Origin: Pseudomonadota bacterium
Lineage (GTDB): Bacteria; Pseudomonadota; Alphaproteobacteria; Rhizobiales; Pleomorphomonadaceae
Direction of reading: 5' to 3'
DNA length: 64,000 nucleotides
NCBI GenBank assembly: GCA_023436885.1
Contig: JAEZHI010000042.1
Coordinates: 1-64,000 of the forward strand
The notes beneath the pieces were generated by a model. The model did not search any database. It was not told where the DNA came from and saw only the letters and a list, made by a program, of their open reading frames with translations. Position numbers and translations under genes: made by a program. Shown in pieces: positions 16,272-24,091 of the stretch; within the stretch, counting starts at the first letter, position 1, and every line of letters starts with the position of its first letter.

Positions 16272-16296
16272 GCCAGGCATCTTCCATAACGACCGA

Positions 16297-16328
16297 ACCC
16301 GAGGGCTGATGCCCTCGGGTCTTTCTTT
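16297..16328 (+). terminator. Strong Rho-independent terminator after the sorbosone-dehydrogenase-like gene
   Basis: ACCCGAGGGC and GCCCTCGGGT make a perfect 10-bp stem with the tetraloop TGAT, followed by CTTTCTTT. It lies 25 bases past the stop codon. Confidence 0.9.
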
Positions 16329-16334
16329 GCGAGA

Positions 16335-16853
16335 TTACGTGCCGATCCGGCCAAGCTGGGTGAGGAGCGTCAGGTTATCCTCCAAATGCCAGTTCTCGGC
16401 GATGCGGCCATCTGCGACGCGATAGACGTCGATGGCGTGGAAGTCGATCGCCCGGCCGTCGCCCGTGAGATCCTGAAAATGCCCGCTGAAATGGCCGGTA
16501 AAATGAAGCCGGACGACGGCGCGATCACCGGCGACGATCAGGTCTTCGATCTCCGCCCTGAGGTCAGGCACCGCCGCACGGAAGGTCTGTGACGCGGCGA
16601 TAGGGCCTGCGACGCCCTGCGGCCGTCCCTCCGGCAGCGTGCGATCGATGAAGTCCGGCGACAGTGCGGCATGGGCGAGCCCCGGGTCGCCAGTGTTCCA
16701 GAAGGCGGCATAGGTGCGGGCAGCGGTCACCACCTCCTCCGAACCTCGAATCGTGGACATGGCGGGCACCGGCAGATCGGCAGCCGCAGCCGAGGCGACC
16801 ATGGCGGTGAGGCCGAGACCGGCAGCGGCGAGGCGGGCTTTGGAAAGCGTCAT
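16335..16853 (-). CDS. Exported SnoaL-like / ester cyclase family protein
   Basis: The 172-residue precursor has a signal peptide (positive start, hydrophobic core, AAA cleavage region around residues 24-26), so it should be periplasmic. The mature part is a single SnoaL-like domain of the cystatin-like alpha+beta barrel: FWNTGDPGLAHAALSPDF, VRLHFTGHFSGHFQ and the closing FHAIDVYRVADGRIAENWH. Family members include polyketide cyclases and many uncharacterised small-molecule-binding proteins. I start at 16853 because GGAG lies six bases upstream. It is divergent from a LysR gene. Confidence 0.85.
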   Translation of the reverse strand: MTLSKARLAAAGLGLTAMVASAAAADLPVPAMSTIRGSEEVVTAARTYAAFWNTGDPGLAHAALSPDFIDRTLPEGRPQGVAGPIAASQTFRAAVPDLRAEIEDLIVAGDRAVVRLHFTGHFSGHFQDLTGDGRAIDFHAIDVYRVADGRIAENWHLEDNLTLLTQLGRIGT

Positions 16854-16955
16854 GATGAACTCCATCGTTGCGATGGAGTGAGCATCGCCTTTTCGATAAG
16901 AACGCGGTAGATAGCGAGTGAAACATGGATCTTTTCGAAATCGGAAAGGATGACG

Positions 16956-17864
16956 ATGGATCGGCTTCGCGAGATCGAGACCTTCGTTCGCATTGTCGAA
17001 AGCGGCAGTCTCTCGGCGGCGGCCCGCGCGCTTGGCCGGTCCGTCCCCACCGTCAGCAAGGAACTCGCCAGTCTGGAGCGTCGCCTCGGCGCCCGCCTGA
17101 TTGCCCGCACCTCGCGCGAACAGGCGCCGACGCCCGAAGGCCTGCGCTTCCATGCCGATGCGCTGAGAATTCTCGCCGATCTCAGTGAGGCGGAAACGGC
17201 GGTGGGCGGCGCGGCCCGCGCCATGGCCGGCCCGATCCGCATCACCGCTCCGGTCGCCTTCGCCCGCCGCTTCGTGGCGCCCGCGCTGGCTCGCCTTTCA
17301 GCCGTTCATCCCGAACTCAGGCCGCACCTCAACCCGACCGACGCCATCGTCGATCTGGTGGCGGAGAATATCGATCTTGCTTTTCGCTACGGCGTCGCCG
17401 GCGGGCCCGGTCTTGTGGTTCGTCGGCTTGCCGCCAACAAGCGGATCATCGCCGCTGCGCCGTCCTGTCTTGCCGGGCTGGCACCACCCACCGCACCCGA
17501 ACATCTGGCCAACTGGCGCATCCTGCTCATTGGATCCGACGCCGGACGCGACCAAACCTTCGTCGGCCCGGCCGGCGAACAACGGACAATGCATCTTGAA
17601 GCGCACCTGTCATCCACCAGCGGCGAAGTGATCCACGATTGGGCACTCGCCGGCCTGGGGTTCGAAATTCGCTCCTGGCTCGATGTCGCCGACGATCTTG
17701 CCGCGGGCCGTCTCGTCCGGGTGCTGCCCGATTGGCATGTCGAGGGTGCCGACCTTCACGCCATCTTTCCGGCTCGCCGCCACATACCCCAACGAGTGCG
17801 CGGCGTCCTCGATGAGGTCATATCCAGCCTTCCTGGCGGTGGGAAGGACCATCCCGGCCAGTGA
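16956..17864 (+). CDS. LysR-family transcriptional regulator
   Basis: The 302-residue regulator begins MDRLREIETFVRIVESG, followed by the helix-turn-helix SLSAAARALGRSVPTVSKEL and LERRLGARLIARTS. The effector domain is of the CrgA-like subgroup (GPIRITAPVAFARRFVAP). The ATG at 16956 has AGGA five bases upstream; an ATG two codons earlier is possible. It is divergent from the SnoaL protein gene and may control it; an imperfect dyad CTTTTCG-aaat-CGGAAAG at 16931-16948 could be the binding site. Confidence 0.9.
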   Translation: MDRLREIETFVRIVESGSLSAAARALGRSVPTVSKELASLERRLGARLIARTSREQAPTPEGLRFHADALRILADLSEAETAVGGAARAMAGPIRITAPVAFARRFVAPALARLSAVHPELRPHLNPTDAIVDLVAENIDLAFRYGVAGGPGLVVRRLAANKRIIAAAPSCLAGLAPPTAPEHLANWRILLIGSDAGRDQTFVGPAGEQRTMHLEAHLSSTSGEVIHDWALAGLGFEIRSWLDVADDLAAGRLVRVLPDWHVEGADLHAIFPARRHIPQRVRGVLDEVISSLPGGGKDHPGQ

Positions 17865-18137
17865 TTCACCCTGTTGCCAATCAACGGCGGCCAGCCCGGA
17901 CCGACAAGGCCGGTGCCTTTGTCCGACAGCATGGTTCATAGAAACGCACTTCATTTTCGCTTCAGTTACACTTGATATTCATTTCAGCTTGGGTTGCTAA
18001 ACTCAACCGTAGATATTATGGGGCACTCGCTTGACCCAAGCCCATCCGGCTGCGGATCGAGGTATCTCTATTGTTTCTGGGAACATCGGGATCGCCCCAA
18101 CTTGCGCATGACCACCTGCCAATACCACTGAAACCAA

Positions 18138-19070
18138 ATGACACTCCGAGTCCTGGAACGCCCCTTCCCTCACGTGTGCCTTGACCACGCGGTGCGACTT
18201 TTTCCTCGAAAGCGCGGCAGCGCGCTGCGCCGGCGAACCCAGTTCCTGCTCCGCTGTCTCTGGTGGAAGAGCCTGGCGTCGCGCTGGTTTCGCTATCTCG
18301 AGGCAAACGAACGGCTGCGTAGCTATGTCGCCAGCTACCCCTTCGTCGCCGGCAAACCCCTTTCGCGCTACATGCGCCGCGGCTGGAGTGTGCGCGACCG
18401 CCTGAACTGCATCATCGATCACTACGATCTCATGCTGTCCTCTCCCACCGGGCAGCGGATCCTCGACCTCTGCGCCTCCGAGGGAACGATCTCGGTCCTG
18501 CGCGGCCGCTCCGGCGCCGAGTACAATCTGGTCCTGAGTCCCGGCGTGCTGCATGTGCGCGAGGGAGAGGTGCTGCTGGAGCTGCGCCGAGACCAGCGCC
18601 GCGTCTGCTGCATCGCCGGTACCTTCTGCCAGCGGGACGGCCAGTTGGTCTTTCTTGTCGGCACCCTGCAAGGTGCCAAGGGTGAGGGAGCCAAGGATTT
18701 CACCCGCGAGGTCACCAAGGATCTCCATCAGTTGCGTCCCCGCGACTTGGCTATGACGGCTGCGCAGACGTTCGCCTCGGTCTTCCAGGTATCGGCCATT
18801 CTCGGCCCCTCGCAAAAGCGCCACATCTACGCTGGCCGTCACGAACCCGGACTCGTCAAGGCCGACTTCGACGATCTCTGGACCGATCTCGGCGGTGAAC
18901 TCAGAACGGATGGCGACTTCGCCTTACCGCTCGAAACGCACTTCAGGCCGATCGAGGAGATCGCCTCGAAGAAGCGCGCCGAAACGCTTCGCCGCTACGC
19001 CCTGAAGCAGCAGATGTCGCACGACATCCTGGTTTCCCTCGGCCAATCGGTCGCAGCCCAGATGGCCTGA
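18138..19070 (+). CDS. VirK/YbjX family protein (DUF535)
   Basis: The 310-residue protein matches the DUF535 family (VirK, YbjX). Hallmarks are LELRRDQRRVCCIAGTF, VFLVGTLQGAKG, TKDLHQLRPRDLAM and the C-terminal FDDLWTDLGGEL plus KKRAETLRRYAL. Family members have been linked to outer-membrane or envelope properties and virulence in enteric bacteria, but a biochemical activity is not known. There is no signal peptide. It stands alone, with gaps of 273 bases before and 161 after. The ribosome site is weak, so the start rests on the family N-terminus. Confidence 0.85.
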   Translation: MTLRVLERPFPHVCLDHAVRLFPRKRGSALRRRTQFLLRCLWWKSLASRWFRYLEANERLRSYVASYPFVAGKPLSRYMRRGWSVRDRLNCIIDHYDLMLSSPTGQRILDLCASEGTISVLRGRSGAEYNLVLSPGVLHVREGEVLLELRRDQRRVCCIAGTFCQRDGQLVFLVGTLQGAKGEGAKDFTREVTKDLHQLRPRDLAMTAAQTFASVFQVSAILGPSQKRHIYAGRHEPGLVKADFDDLWTDLGGELRTDGDFALPLETHFRPIEEIASKKRAETLRRYALKQQMSHDILVSLGQSVAAQMA

Positions 19071-19143
19071 GCGGATCGCCGCAATCGTCTGATACGAAAA
19101 GCGGGGCCTCTTTCACAGCGGCCGCTCTAGCAAATTGACCTGA

Positions 19144-19185
19144 AGCGTTCGCCGACCAAATGTTTCAATTTCTTCGGCGAATGCT
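19144..19185. repeat. Imperfect palindrome downstream of the DUF535 gene
   Basis: AGC-g-TTCGCCGA and TCGGCGAA-t-GCT form a 12-position stem with one mismatch around an 18-base AT-rich loop, flanked by CTCTAG-type sequence. It may be a dispersed palindromic element or a weak bidirectional terminator. No clear T-run follows. Confidence 0.4.
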
Positions 19186-19231
19186 CTAGGAGAGACAGGC
19201 GCCGCCGAGGCGTCCTCTCCGAGTCGCCGTT

Positions 19232-19990
19232 ATGTCGCTGCCCGCCGATCTTACGCCCGCCACGCTGACGCTGCTGATCGCCACCGCCTTCGTCGCAGGC
19301 CTCGCCCGTGGCTTTTCCGGCTTTGGTGCGGCGCTGATCTTCATGCCGGTGGCGAGCGCGCTGATCGGCCCGCGCCTCGCCGCGCCGGTCATCCTGATCA
19401 TTGATGCCGTCACCACCGTGGGGCTGGTGCCCAATGCCTTTCGCCGCGCCGACCGGCGCGAGGTGGCGACCATGGCCATCGGCGCCTTCGTCGGCGTGCC
19501 CTCAGGCGTATACCTTCTCACCCACCTCGATCCCCTGACGATCCGCTGGGCGATCATCGGCATCTGTGCCACGCTTCTCGTGCTGCTCTTGACTGGCTGG
19601 CGCTACCACGGCCGTCCCAAGGCACCACTCACCGTCGGTGTCGGTGCACTCTCCGGCCTGTTCTCTGGCGCGAGCCAGGTCGGCGGGTCGCCGGTCATCG
19701 CCTACTGGCTCGGCGGCGCCATTCCAGCCAACATCGTGCGCGCCAACATTGTCCTCTATTTCGAGGTATCGACGGCGCTGACGCTCATCAACTACCTCTG
19801 GGGCGGCCTGTTTGTCTGGGACCTTGTGCCGCTTTGCCTGATAACCGCGCCGGCCTATGGAATTGGCCTCTGGGGTGGGGCGCGCCTGTTCGGCGTGGCA
19901 TCGGAAGCCACGTTCCGCCGCATCTGCCTCAGCCTGATCGCGCTCGCCGTGGTCATCGGTCTGCCGCTCCTCGATGGGCTGCTTCGCTAA
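19232..19990 (+). CDS. TauE/SafE family permease (sulfite/anion exporter type)
   Basis: The 252-residue membrane protein has about eight hydrophobic segments and the two-fold repeat of the TauE/SafE (formerly DUF81) family. The first repeat starts AGLARGFSGFGAALIF and the second GALSGLFSGASQVGGSPV. Family members are thought to export sulfite, sulfoacetate or related anions; the substrate here is unknown. It precedes carA by 132 bases but is not obviously functionally linked. No good ribosome site is seen. Confidence 0.88.
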   Translation: MSLPADLTPATLTLLIATAFVAGLARGFSGFGAALIFMPVASALIGPRLAAPVILIIDAVTTVGLVPNAFRRADRREVATMAIGAFVGVPSGVYLLTHLDPLTIRWAIIGICATLLVLLLTGWRYHGRPKAPLTVGVGALSGLFSGASQVGGSPVIAYWLGGAIPANIVRANIVLYFEVSTALTLINYLWGGLFVWDLVPLCLITAPAYGIGLWGGARLFGVASEATFRRICLSLIALAVVIGLPLLDGLLR

Positions 19991-20122
19991 CAGCAATCAT
20001 TGACGCAGCCGACCCTCTCGCCTATGTAGCCTCTGATCTGCCGGGCGGTCCGCCGTGCCGGCCTTTTGGCGCAAATGCCCGCGCCGTTCGTGATGCCTTT
20101 TCAGCCCAAAGGAGCGTCCGCC

Positions 20123-21322
20123 ATGACCACCGCCGCCTGGCAGGAACCCACGCACACCGCCGTCCTGGTGCTCGCCGACGGCACCGTCATCGAGGGCTTC
20201 GGAATTGGCGCGCGAGGCGAGGCGGTGGCCGAGGTCTGCTTCAACACAGCCATGACCGGCTACGAGGAGATCCTCACCGACCCGTCCTACGCCGGCCAGA
20301 TCGTCACCTTCACCTTCCCGCACATCGGCAATGTCGGCGTCAACGACGAGGACATCGAGACCGTCAACATGGCCGCCGAGAGCGGCGTGCGCGGCGTTGT
20401 GGTGAAGGACGAGGTCACCGATCCCTCCAACTACCGGGCGCTGAAGGGCTTCGACGCCTGGCTGACGGCACGCGGCATCATCGGCATCACCGGCGTCGAC
20501 ACGCGCGCGCTCACCGCGCTGATCCGCGAGAAGGGCATGCCCAATGCCGTCATCGCCCACGCGCCGGACGGCAAGTTCGATCTCGAGGCGCTGAAGACCA
20601 AGGCCAGGGCATGGTCGGGCCTCGAGGGCCTCGACCTCGCCATCGAGGTCACCAACCCGCAGAGCTACGACTGGACCGAGGCGAGCTGGGCCTGGAACAA
20701 GGGCTACGGCCACCAGATCGACAAGAAGTACAAGGTCGTCGCCCTCGACTTCGGCATCAAGCGCAACATCCTTCGCCTGCTGGTCGACGAGGGTTGTGAG
20801 GTCGTCGTGCTGCCGGCCACTGCGACAGCCGAGGAAGTGTTCGCCCATCAGCCCGACGGCGTGTTCCTGTCGAACGGCCCCGGTGACCCGGCTGCCACCG
20901 GCGACTATGCCGTACCGACCATCAAGGCGGTGATCGATTCGGGCGTGCCGACCTTCGGCATCTGCCTTGGCCACCAGATGATGGGCCTCGCCCTCGGCGG
21001 CAAGACCATGAAGATGCACCAGGGCCACCACGGCGCCAACCATCCGGTGAAGGACTACACCACCGGCAAGGTCGAGATCACCTCGATGAACCATGGCTTC
21101 GCCGTCGATCCCGACAGCCTGCCGGACAATGTCGAGCAGACCCACGTGTCGCTGTTCGACGGCTCCAACTGCGGCTTGCGCGTGAAAGACAAGCCGGCCT
21201 TCTCGGTGCAGTACCACCCAGAAGCGTCGCCTGGCCCGCAGGACAGCCACTATCTCTTCAAGCGCTTCGTCAACCTAATCCGCGAGAAGAAGGGCGAGGC
21301 CCCGATACCCGAGCGGGTTTGA
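20123..21322 (+). CDS. carA: Carbamoyl-phosphate synthase small (glutaminase) subunit
   Basis: The 399-residue small subunit hydrolyses glutamine and passes ammonia to CarB for carbamoyl phosphate synthesis (arginine and pyrimidine pathways). The N-terminal CPSase domain includes GEICFNT-like AEVCFNTAMTGYEEILTDPS. The C-terminal class I glutaminase has the nucleophile Cys in FGICLGHQMMGLALGG and the His/Glu pair in QYHPEASPGPQDS. AAAGGAG lies eight bases before the chosen ATG; an in-frame ATG 57 bases upstream lacks this. carB is about 15 kb away on the same strand rather than adjacent. A terminator follows. Confidence 0.98.
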   Translation: MTTAAWQEPTHTAVLVLADGTVIEGFGIGARGEAVAEVCFNTAMTGYEEILTDPSYAGQIVTFTFPHIGNVGVNDEDIETVNMAAESGVRGVVVKDEVTDPSNYRALKGFDAWLTARGIIGITGVDTRALTALIREKGMPNAVIAHAPDGKFDLEALKTKARAWSGLEGLDLAIEVTNPQSYDWTEASWAWNKGYGHQIDKKYKVVALDFGIKRNILRLLVDEGCEVVVLPATATAEEVFAHQPDGVFLSNGPGDPAATGDYAVPTIKAVIDSGVPTFGICLGHQMMGLALGGKTMKMHQGHHGANHPVKDYTTGKVEITSMNHGFAVDPDSLPDNVEQTHVSLFDGSNCGLRVKDKPAFSVQYHPEASPGPQDSHYLFKRFVNLIREKKGEAPIPERV

Positions 21323-21346
21323 GCCGAGCGATAAATGGATAGCGAG

Positions 21347-21373
21347 CCGGCCCGAAAGGGCCGGTTTTTATTT
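21347..21373 (+). terminator. Rho-independent terminator of carA
   Basis: CCGGCCC and GGGCCGG form a 7-bp GC stem with a GAAA tetraloop, followed by TTTTTATTT. It lies 24 bases after the carA stop codon. Confidence 0.93.
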
Positions 21374-21402
21374 GCGCTACGATCTCTGTCGAGAACGCGG
21401 CC

Positions 21403-21711
21403 TCATGCCACGTTGAGCGTCGGGATGGCCGATACGTCGACCTCGTGCTCGGCCATCCAGGCATCGTGGGCGGCCTGCATGCGCAGCCACACCCCAGCGC
21501 CATCGCCGAACAACTTGCCCAAGCGAGCTGCCATCTGTGGCGAAACGGGCTTGCGCTCACCAATGATATCGTAGAGCTGCTGCCGGGAAATCCCGAGCAG
21601 CGAGGCAATCTCCACCTTGGTCTTGCCGGTCGCGGAGATGATCTCGTCCAAGAGCGCACCCGGATGGCTCGGGCATCGATCGGAGCCCCGCTTGGCGATG
21701 TACTCGGTCAT
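21403..21711 (-). CDS. higA: HigA-type antitoxin (XRE helix-turn-helix)
   Basis: The 102-residue protein matches the HigA family: N-terminal HPGALLDEIISATGKT, then the helix-turn-helix VEIASLLGISRQQLYDIIGERKPVSP and RLGKLFGDGAGVWLRMQAAHD. HigA neutralises HigB and represses the operon. The toxin-first order (higB upstream, 10-base gap) is characteristic of higBA. The chosen ATG gives the family N-terminus. Confidence 0.93.
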   Translation of the reverse strand: MTEYIAKRGSDRCPSHPGALLDEIISATGKTKVEIASLLGISRQQLYDIIGERKPVSPQMAARLGKLFGDGAGVWLRMQAAHDAWMAEHEVDVSAIPTLNVA

Positions 21712-21721
21712 GTCGAACCTC

Positions 21722-22000
21722 TTAGTGGTACTGCTCGAAATCGACGCGGACGGCATCCTGCCCGTCAAATTCGAAGGTGATGCACCACGGCCCGTTGACG
21801 TGGACCGTATAGCGGGTTGGGTTAAAGCCGTTCAGGGCGTGAAAATCGAACCCGGGCAGGTTCATGTCTTCCGGTCGCTCTGCGGCGTCGAGCCGATCGA
21901 GGCGCAGCAGGATGCGCTTTTGCATTTTCGCATCGATCTTGGCTGATCGCCCCGTTGCGAACAGGTCGGCCAATGCCTTGCTCTTGAACGTCTTGATCAT
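21722..22000 (-). CDS. higB: HigB-type toxin (RelE superfamily mRNA interferase)
   Basis: The 92-residue protein has the RelE/HigB fold signature: MIKTFKSKALADLF, AKMQKRILLRLDRLDAAERPEDMNLPG, and the C-terminal NGPWCITFEFDGQDAVRVDFEQYH with the basic/aromatic residues used in ribosome-dependent mRNA cleavage. It is the first gene of the pair. No Shine-Dalgarno sequence is seen, and the ATG lies six bases after a good -10 box, so the message may be leaderless, which would keep toxin translation low. Confidence 0.93.
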   Translation of the reverse strand: MIKTFKSKALADLFATGRSAKIDAKMQKRILLRLDRLDAAERPEDMNLPGFDFHALNGFNPTRYTVHVNGPWCITFEFDGQDAVRVDFEQYH

Positions 22001-22005
22001 GAGGA

Positions 22006-22047
22006 AATGTAAGCAATCAGCTTTCGGATGTCAACTTTTAGCTGACA
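22006..22047 (-). promoter_or_regulatory. higBA promoter with overlapping palindromic operator
   Basis: On the minus strand TTGACA (22034-22029) and TACATT (22011-22006) are separated by 17 bases, a near-consensus sigma-70 promoter. The -35 box overlaps the dyad TGTCAACT-TTT-AGCTGACA (22029-22047), and a further half-site TCAGCT lies at 22017-22022 in the spacer. HigA binding here would block RNA polymerase. The expected transcription start falls at or one base from the higB ATG. Confidence 0.75.
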
Positions 22048-22090
22048 CATTTCTCAAGAGGTGAGCGAGCATCCGTGCTGGTATCGAACC

Positions 22091-22116
22091 GGTCCGAGAG
22101 CATGCGGATTCGGACC
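22091..22116. terminator. Hairpin after the MFS exporter gene
   Basis: GGTCCGA and TCGGACC form a 7-bp stem with a 12-base loop, six bases beyond the MFS stop. On the plus strand it is followed by AGCTTTTATTT, a better terminator context than on the minus strand. It could insulate higBA from the exporter. Confidence 0.4.
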
Positions 22117-22121
22117 AGCTT

Positions 22122-23342
22122 TTATTTAGGTACCCTCCGATCCACCCCGATCACCACCAGCGCGATTCCCATCAGCGCCGACGATAGCAGGAACGGCGCG
22201 CCGGCGAAGCGAACCGGTGCCGCCTCCGAGGTGAAATAGCCAAACAGCTCGGTCATCGGGATCGGTGCCAGCGCCATGGTGATGCCCTTGACCGCCGCGA
22301 TCGCCCCCTGCAATTCGCCCTGCCGGTCGGCGGCGATGCGCCGGCTCATCAGCGCCGAGAGCGACGGGCCAACGAGGCCGATGAAGGCGAAGCCGGCGAT
22401 GAACGGCGTGATCGTCAGGCCGGATGTGGCGAAGGCAAAGCCCAGGAAGCCGATGCCGGCGATGGCAAGCCCCACTGTCGCAGCTCCATGCTCGCCGAAG
22501 CGCTTCACCATGGGGCCGACCACGACGCCGGTGACCACCGTCATCACCACGCCGACGAGCGTCAGCGTCAGGCCGATCTCCCGCTCGCCCCAGCCGAAGC
22601 GCTCTTTCAGCGAAAAGGTCCAGACGGCCGGCAGCGAGTCGTGAGCAATCTGCATCAGCACCAGCATAATGATCGGCAGGCCAATGCCCGTGGCACCGGC
22701 AATGAACCGCAGGGCGCCAAAGGGATTGGCATTTTTGAGACCCAGCGGGCGTCGGCGCTCGCCCGGCAGGCTCTCCTTGAGAAACGCCCAGCCGACGAAC
22801 GCGTTGACGCAGGAAAGAAGAGCGGCGGCAAAGAAGGGCGCTCGGGGTGACAGCTCGCCAACGAGACCACCGAGCGCCGGCCCCAGCACGAAGCCCGCGC
22901 CGAAGGCCATGCCGACCTGCCCGAACCGCCGGGCGCGATCTTCGGGGGCGGTCGTGTCGGCGATATAGGCACCGATTACCGGACTGATGCTTCCTGAAAT
23001 GCCCGATAACAGGCGCCCGATGTAAAGCCAGACCAGCGACGGTGCCACCGCGCAGATCAGATGGTCGAGAGCGAAGCTGGCGACGGCGAGGATCAGGAGC
23101 GGACGCCGGCCGAACCAATCGGACAGGCCACCCAAAAGCGGCGAAAACAGGAACAGCATCGCCGCATAGACGAAGTTCAGCCGTCCACCCTCGACAGCCG
23201 CCGCGCCCATGCCCTCGCCGGTCAGCGAGGCGATCAGCACCGGCAACACGGGCAGGATCATGCCGATACCAGCCGCGTCGAGAAAAGCCGTACCGAGCAG
23301 GAAGCCGTTGGCCCGCCCGGTTTGCAGCGTCGTGTCAGTCAC
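22122..23342 (-). CDS. MFS transporter, TCR/Tet-type drug exporter
   Basis: The 406-residue protein has 12 predicted membrane segments and the major-facilitator motif A in GGLSDWFGRRPLL between helices 2 and 3. It also has the conserved GRLLSGISGSISPVIGAYIADTT region and the motif C-like GFVLGPALGGL. These resemble the TetA/TCR branch, proton-driven exporters of tetracyclines and other compounds; the actual substrate is unknown. It overlaps the small upstream gene by 8 bases, indicating translational coupling. Confidence 0.9.
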   Translation of the reverse strand: MTDTTLQTGRANGFLLGTAFLDAAGIGMILPVLPVLIASLTGEGMGAAAVEGGRLNFVYAAMLFLFSPLLGGLSDWFGRRPLLILAVASFALDHLICAVAPSLVWLYIGRLLSGISGSISPVIGAYIADTTAPEDRARRFGQVGMAFGAGFVLGPALGGLVGELSPRAPFFAAALLSCVNAFVGWAFLKESLPGERRRPLGLKNANPFGALRFIAGATGIGLPIIMLVLMQIAHDSLPAVWTFSLKERFGWGEREIGLTLTLVGVVMTVVTGVVVGPMVKRFGEHGAATVGLAIAGIGFLGFAFATSGLTITPFIAGFAFIGLVGPSLSALMSRRIAADRQGELQGAIAAVKGITMALAPIPMTELFGYFTSEAAPVRFAGAPFLLSSALMGIALVVIGVDRRVPK

Positions 23343-23601
23343 CGCCGCCCTCCCCGCGCTCGGTCAGCTTGTGGCTGGCGCCGGCATCCAGATCGAGGCC
23401 ATAGATGGCCTTGAGCTGGGCGATCACCTTGAGGGTTTCCGGTGAGAACGGCGTCTTGCCCTCGAAGGCATGCAGCACGATGCCCTCGACCAGATCGCCG
23501 AGCGTGATGTCCGCATGCTCGGCCAGCGCCTTCAATACCTTCAGGATGCGCTTCTCGACGCGGATGCCCGTCTGCACCCGCTCCACAATCTGTCCGGCCA
23601 T
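23335..23601 (-). CDS. Small protein, ribbon-helix-helix-like, unknown function
   Basis: The 88-residue protein has a short strand-like segment (TGIRVEKRI) followed by two helical segments (LKVLKALAEHA, LGDLVEGIVLHAF). This is the order of a ribbon-helix-helix DNA-binding domain, and a charged C-terminal tail follows. I do not recognise a named family, so this fold assignment is tentative. It overlaps the exporter gene by 8 bases and sits just downstream of a 16-base palindrome, as an autoregulating repressor would. Confidence 0.6.
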   Translation of the reverse strand: MAGQIVERVQTGIRVEKRILKVLKALAEHADITLGDLVEGIVLHAFEGKTPFSPETLKVIAQLKAIYGLDLDAGASHKLTERGEGGGD

Positions 23602-23622
23602 CGTCGATCCCGCAATGTACTA

Positions 23623-23638
23623 ATGTATAAATATACAT
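23623..23638. promoter_or_regulatory. Palindrome upstream of the small gene and MFS exporter
   Basis: ATGTAT-AAAT-ATACAT is a perfect dyad 22 bases upstream of the small gene's start, in an AT-rich stretch that is likely its promoter. It could be the operator for the encoded ribbon-helix-helix-like protein, or for the rightward ArsR protein. Confidence 0.45.
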
Positions 23639-23741
23639 ACGGGAACGAACCGATGTCAACCGGATGGCGCGACGGCGTTCATCCCCCGCCCGTGGCTTCT
23701 CTCCGCAGCGACGGCGCGTCGTGATGGAAACAGCCGATGAC

Positions 23742-23770
23742 TTGCGAATCACATAAGTATGTGCTTATCT
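23742..23770 (+). promoter_or_regulatory. ArsR-unit promoter and operator
   Basis: TTGCGA (23742-23747) and TTATCT (23765-23770) are spaced by 17 bases. Between and over them lies the dyad ATAAG-tatgtg-CTTAT (23753-23768), similar to known ArsR-family operators. The -10 box ends six bases before the ATG at 23777, so the transcript would begin at about the start codon. Confidence 0.55.
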
Positions 23771-23776
23771 GTTGAC

Positions 23777-24091
23777 ATGATCGAAAACGACATATTCAAG
23801 GCCTTGGCCGACCCCACCCGCTGCGCGATCTTCGAAAAGCTGGCGACCGGCAGCATGAACGCCAGCGCATTGCGCGAGGGTATGAACATTAGCCAGCCCG
23901 CCATGTCACAGCACCTCGCGGTGCTGCGGAGCGCCAGGCTGGTGCGGGAAGAACGACAGGGACGCTTCGTGAATTACGAGGTCGACCCGGACGGCTTGGC
24001 CCTCATCGCCGGATGGCTGGCGAAATATCGCGCCTACTGGCCAGCGCGCGTCGACGCCCTCAAGGCCCTGCTGAAGGATATGGATCAATGA
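23777..24091 (+). CDS. ArsR-family winged-helix regulator
   Basis: The 104-residue regulator begins MIENDIFKALADPTRCAIF, the classic ArsR start. It continues with LREGMNISQPAMSQHLAVLRSARLV (recognition helix) and a wing ending VNYEVD. The cysteine metal-box (CxCxxC) of arsenic/cadmium sensors is absent, so it belongs to the non-metal group often paired with SRPBCC proteins. The ATG at 23777 is preferred, because the ATG at 23759 would lie inside the operator. There is no clear ribosome site. It overlaps the SRPBCC gene by ATGA. Confidence 0.9.
   Translation: MIENDIFKALADPTRCAIFEKLATGSMNASALREGMNISQPAMSQHLAVLRSARLVREERQGRFVNYEVDPDGLALIAGWLAKYRAYWPARVDALKALLKDMDQ

Noticed and set aside
14979..16280. 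433-codon open frame antisense to the sorbosone-dehydrogenase-like gene
   Set aside because: The plus-strand lipoprotein has a signal, lipobox, ribosome site and terminator; the antisense frame has none.
17610..17954. 114-codon minus-strand frame at the end of a LysR gene
   Set aside because: It mostly overlaps the regulator in antisense and has no recognisable features.
19997..21250. 417-codon open frame antisense to carA
   Set aside because: It mirrors carA third-codon-position GC bias and matches no protein pattern.
22081..22125. Possible tRNA remnant or attachment site next to higBA
   Set aside because: The minus strand contains GGTTCGATACC, which resembles a tRNA T-arm, but the flanking bases do not pair into a T-stem and no acceptor or anticodon arm is present. 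I treat the neighbouring dyad as a hairpin.
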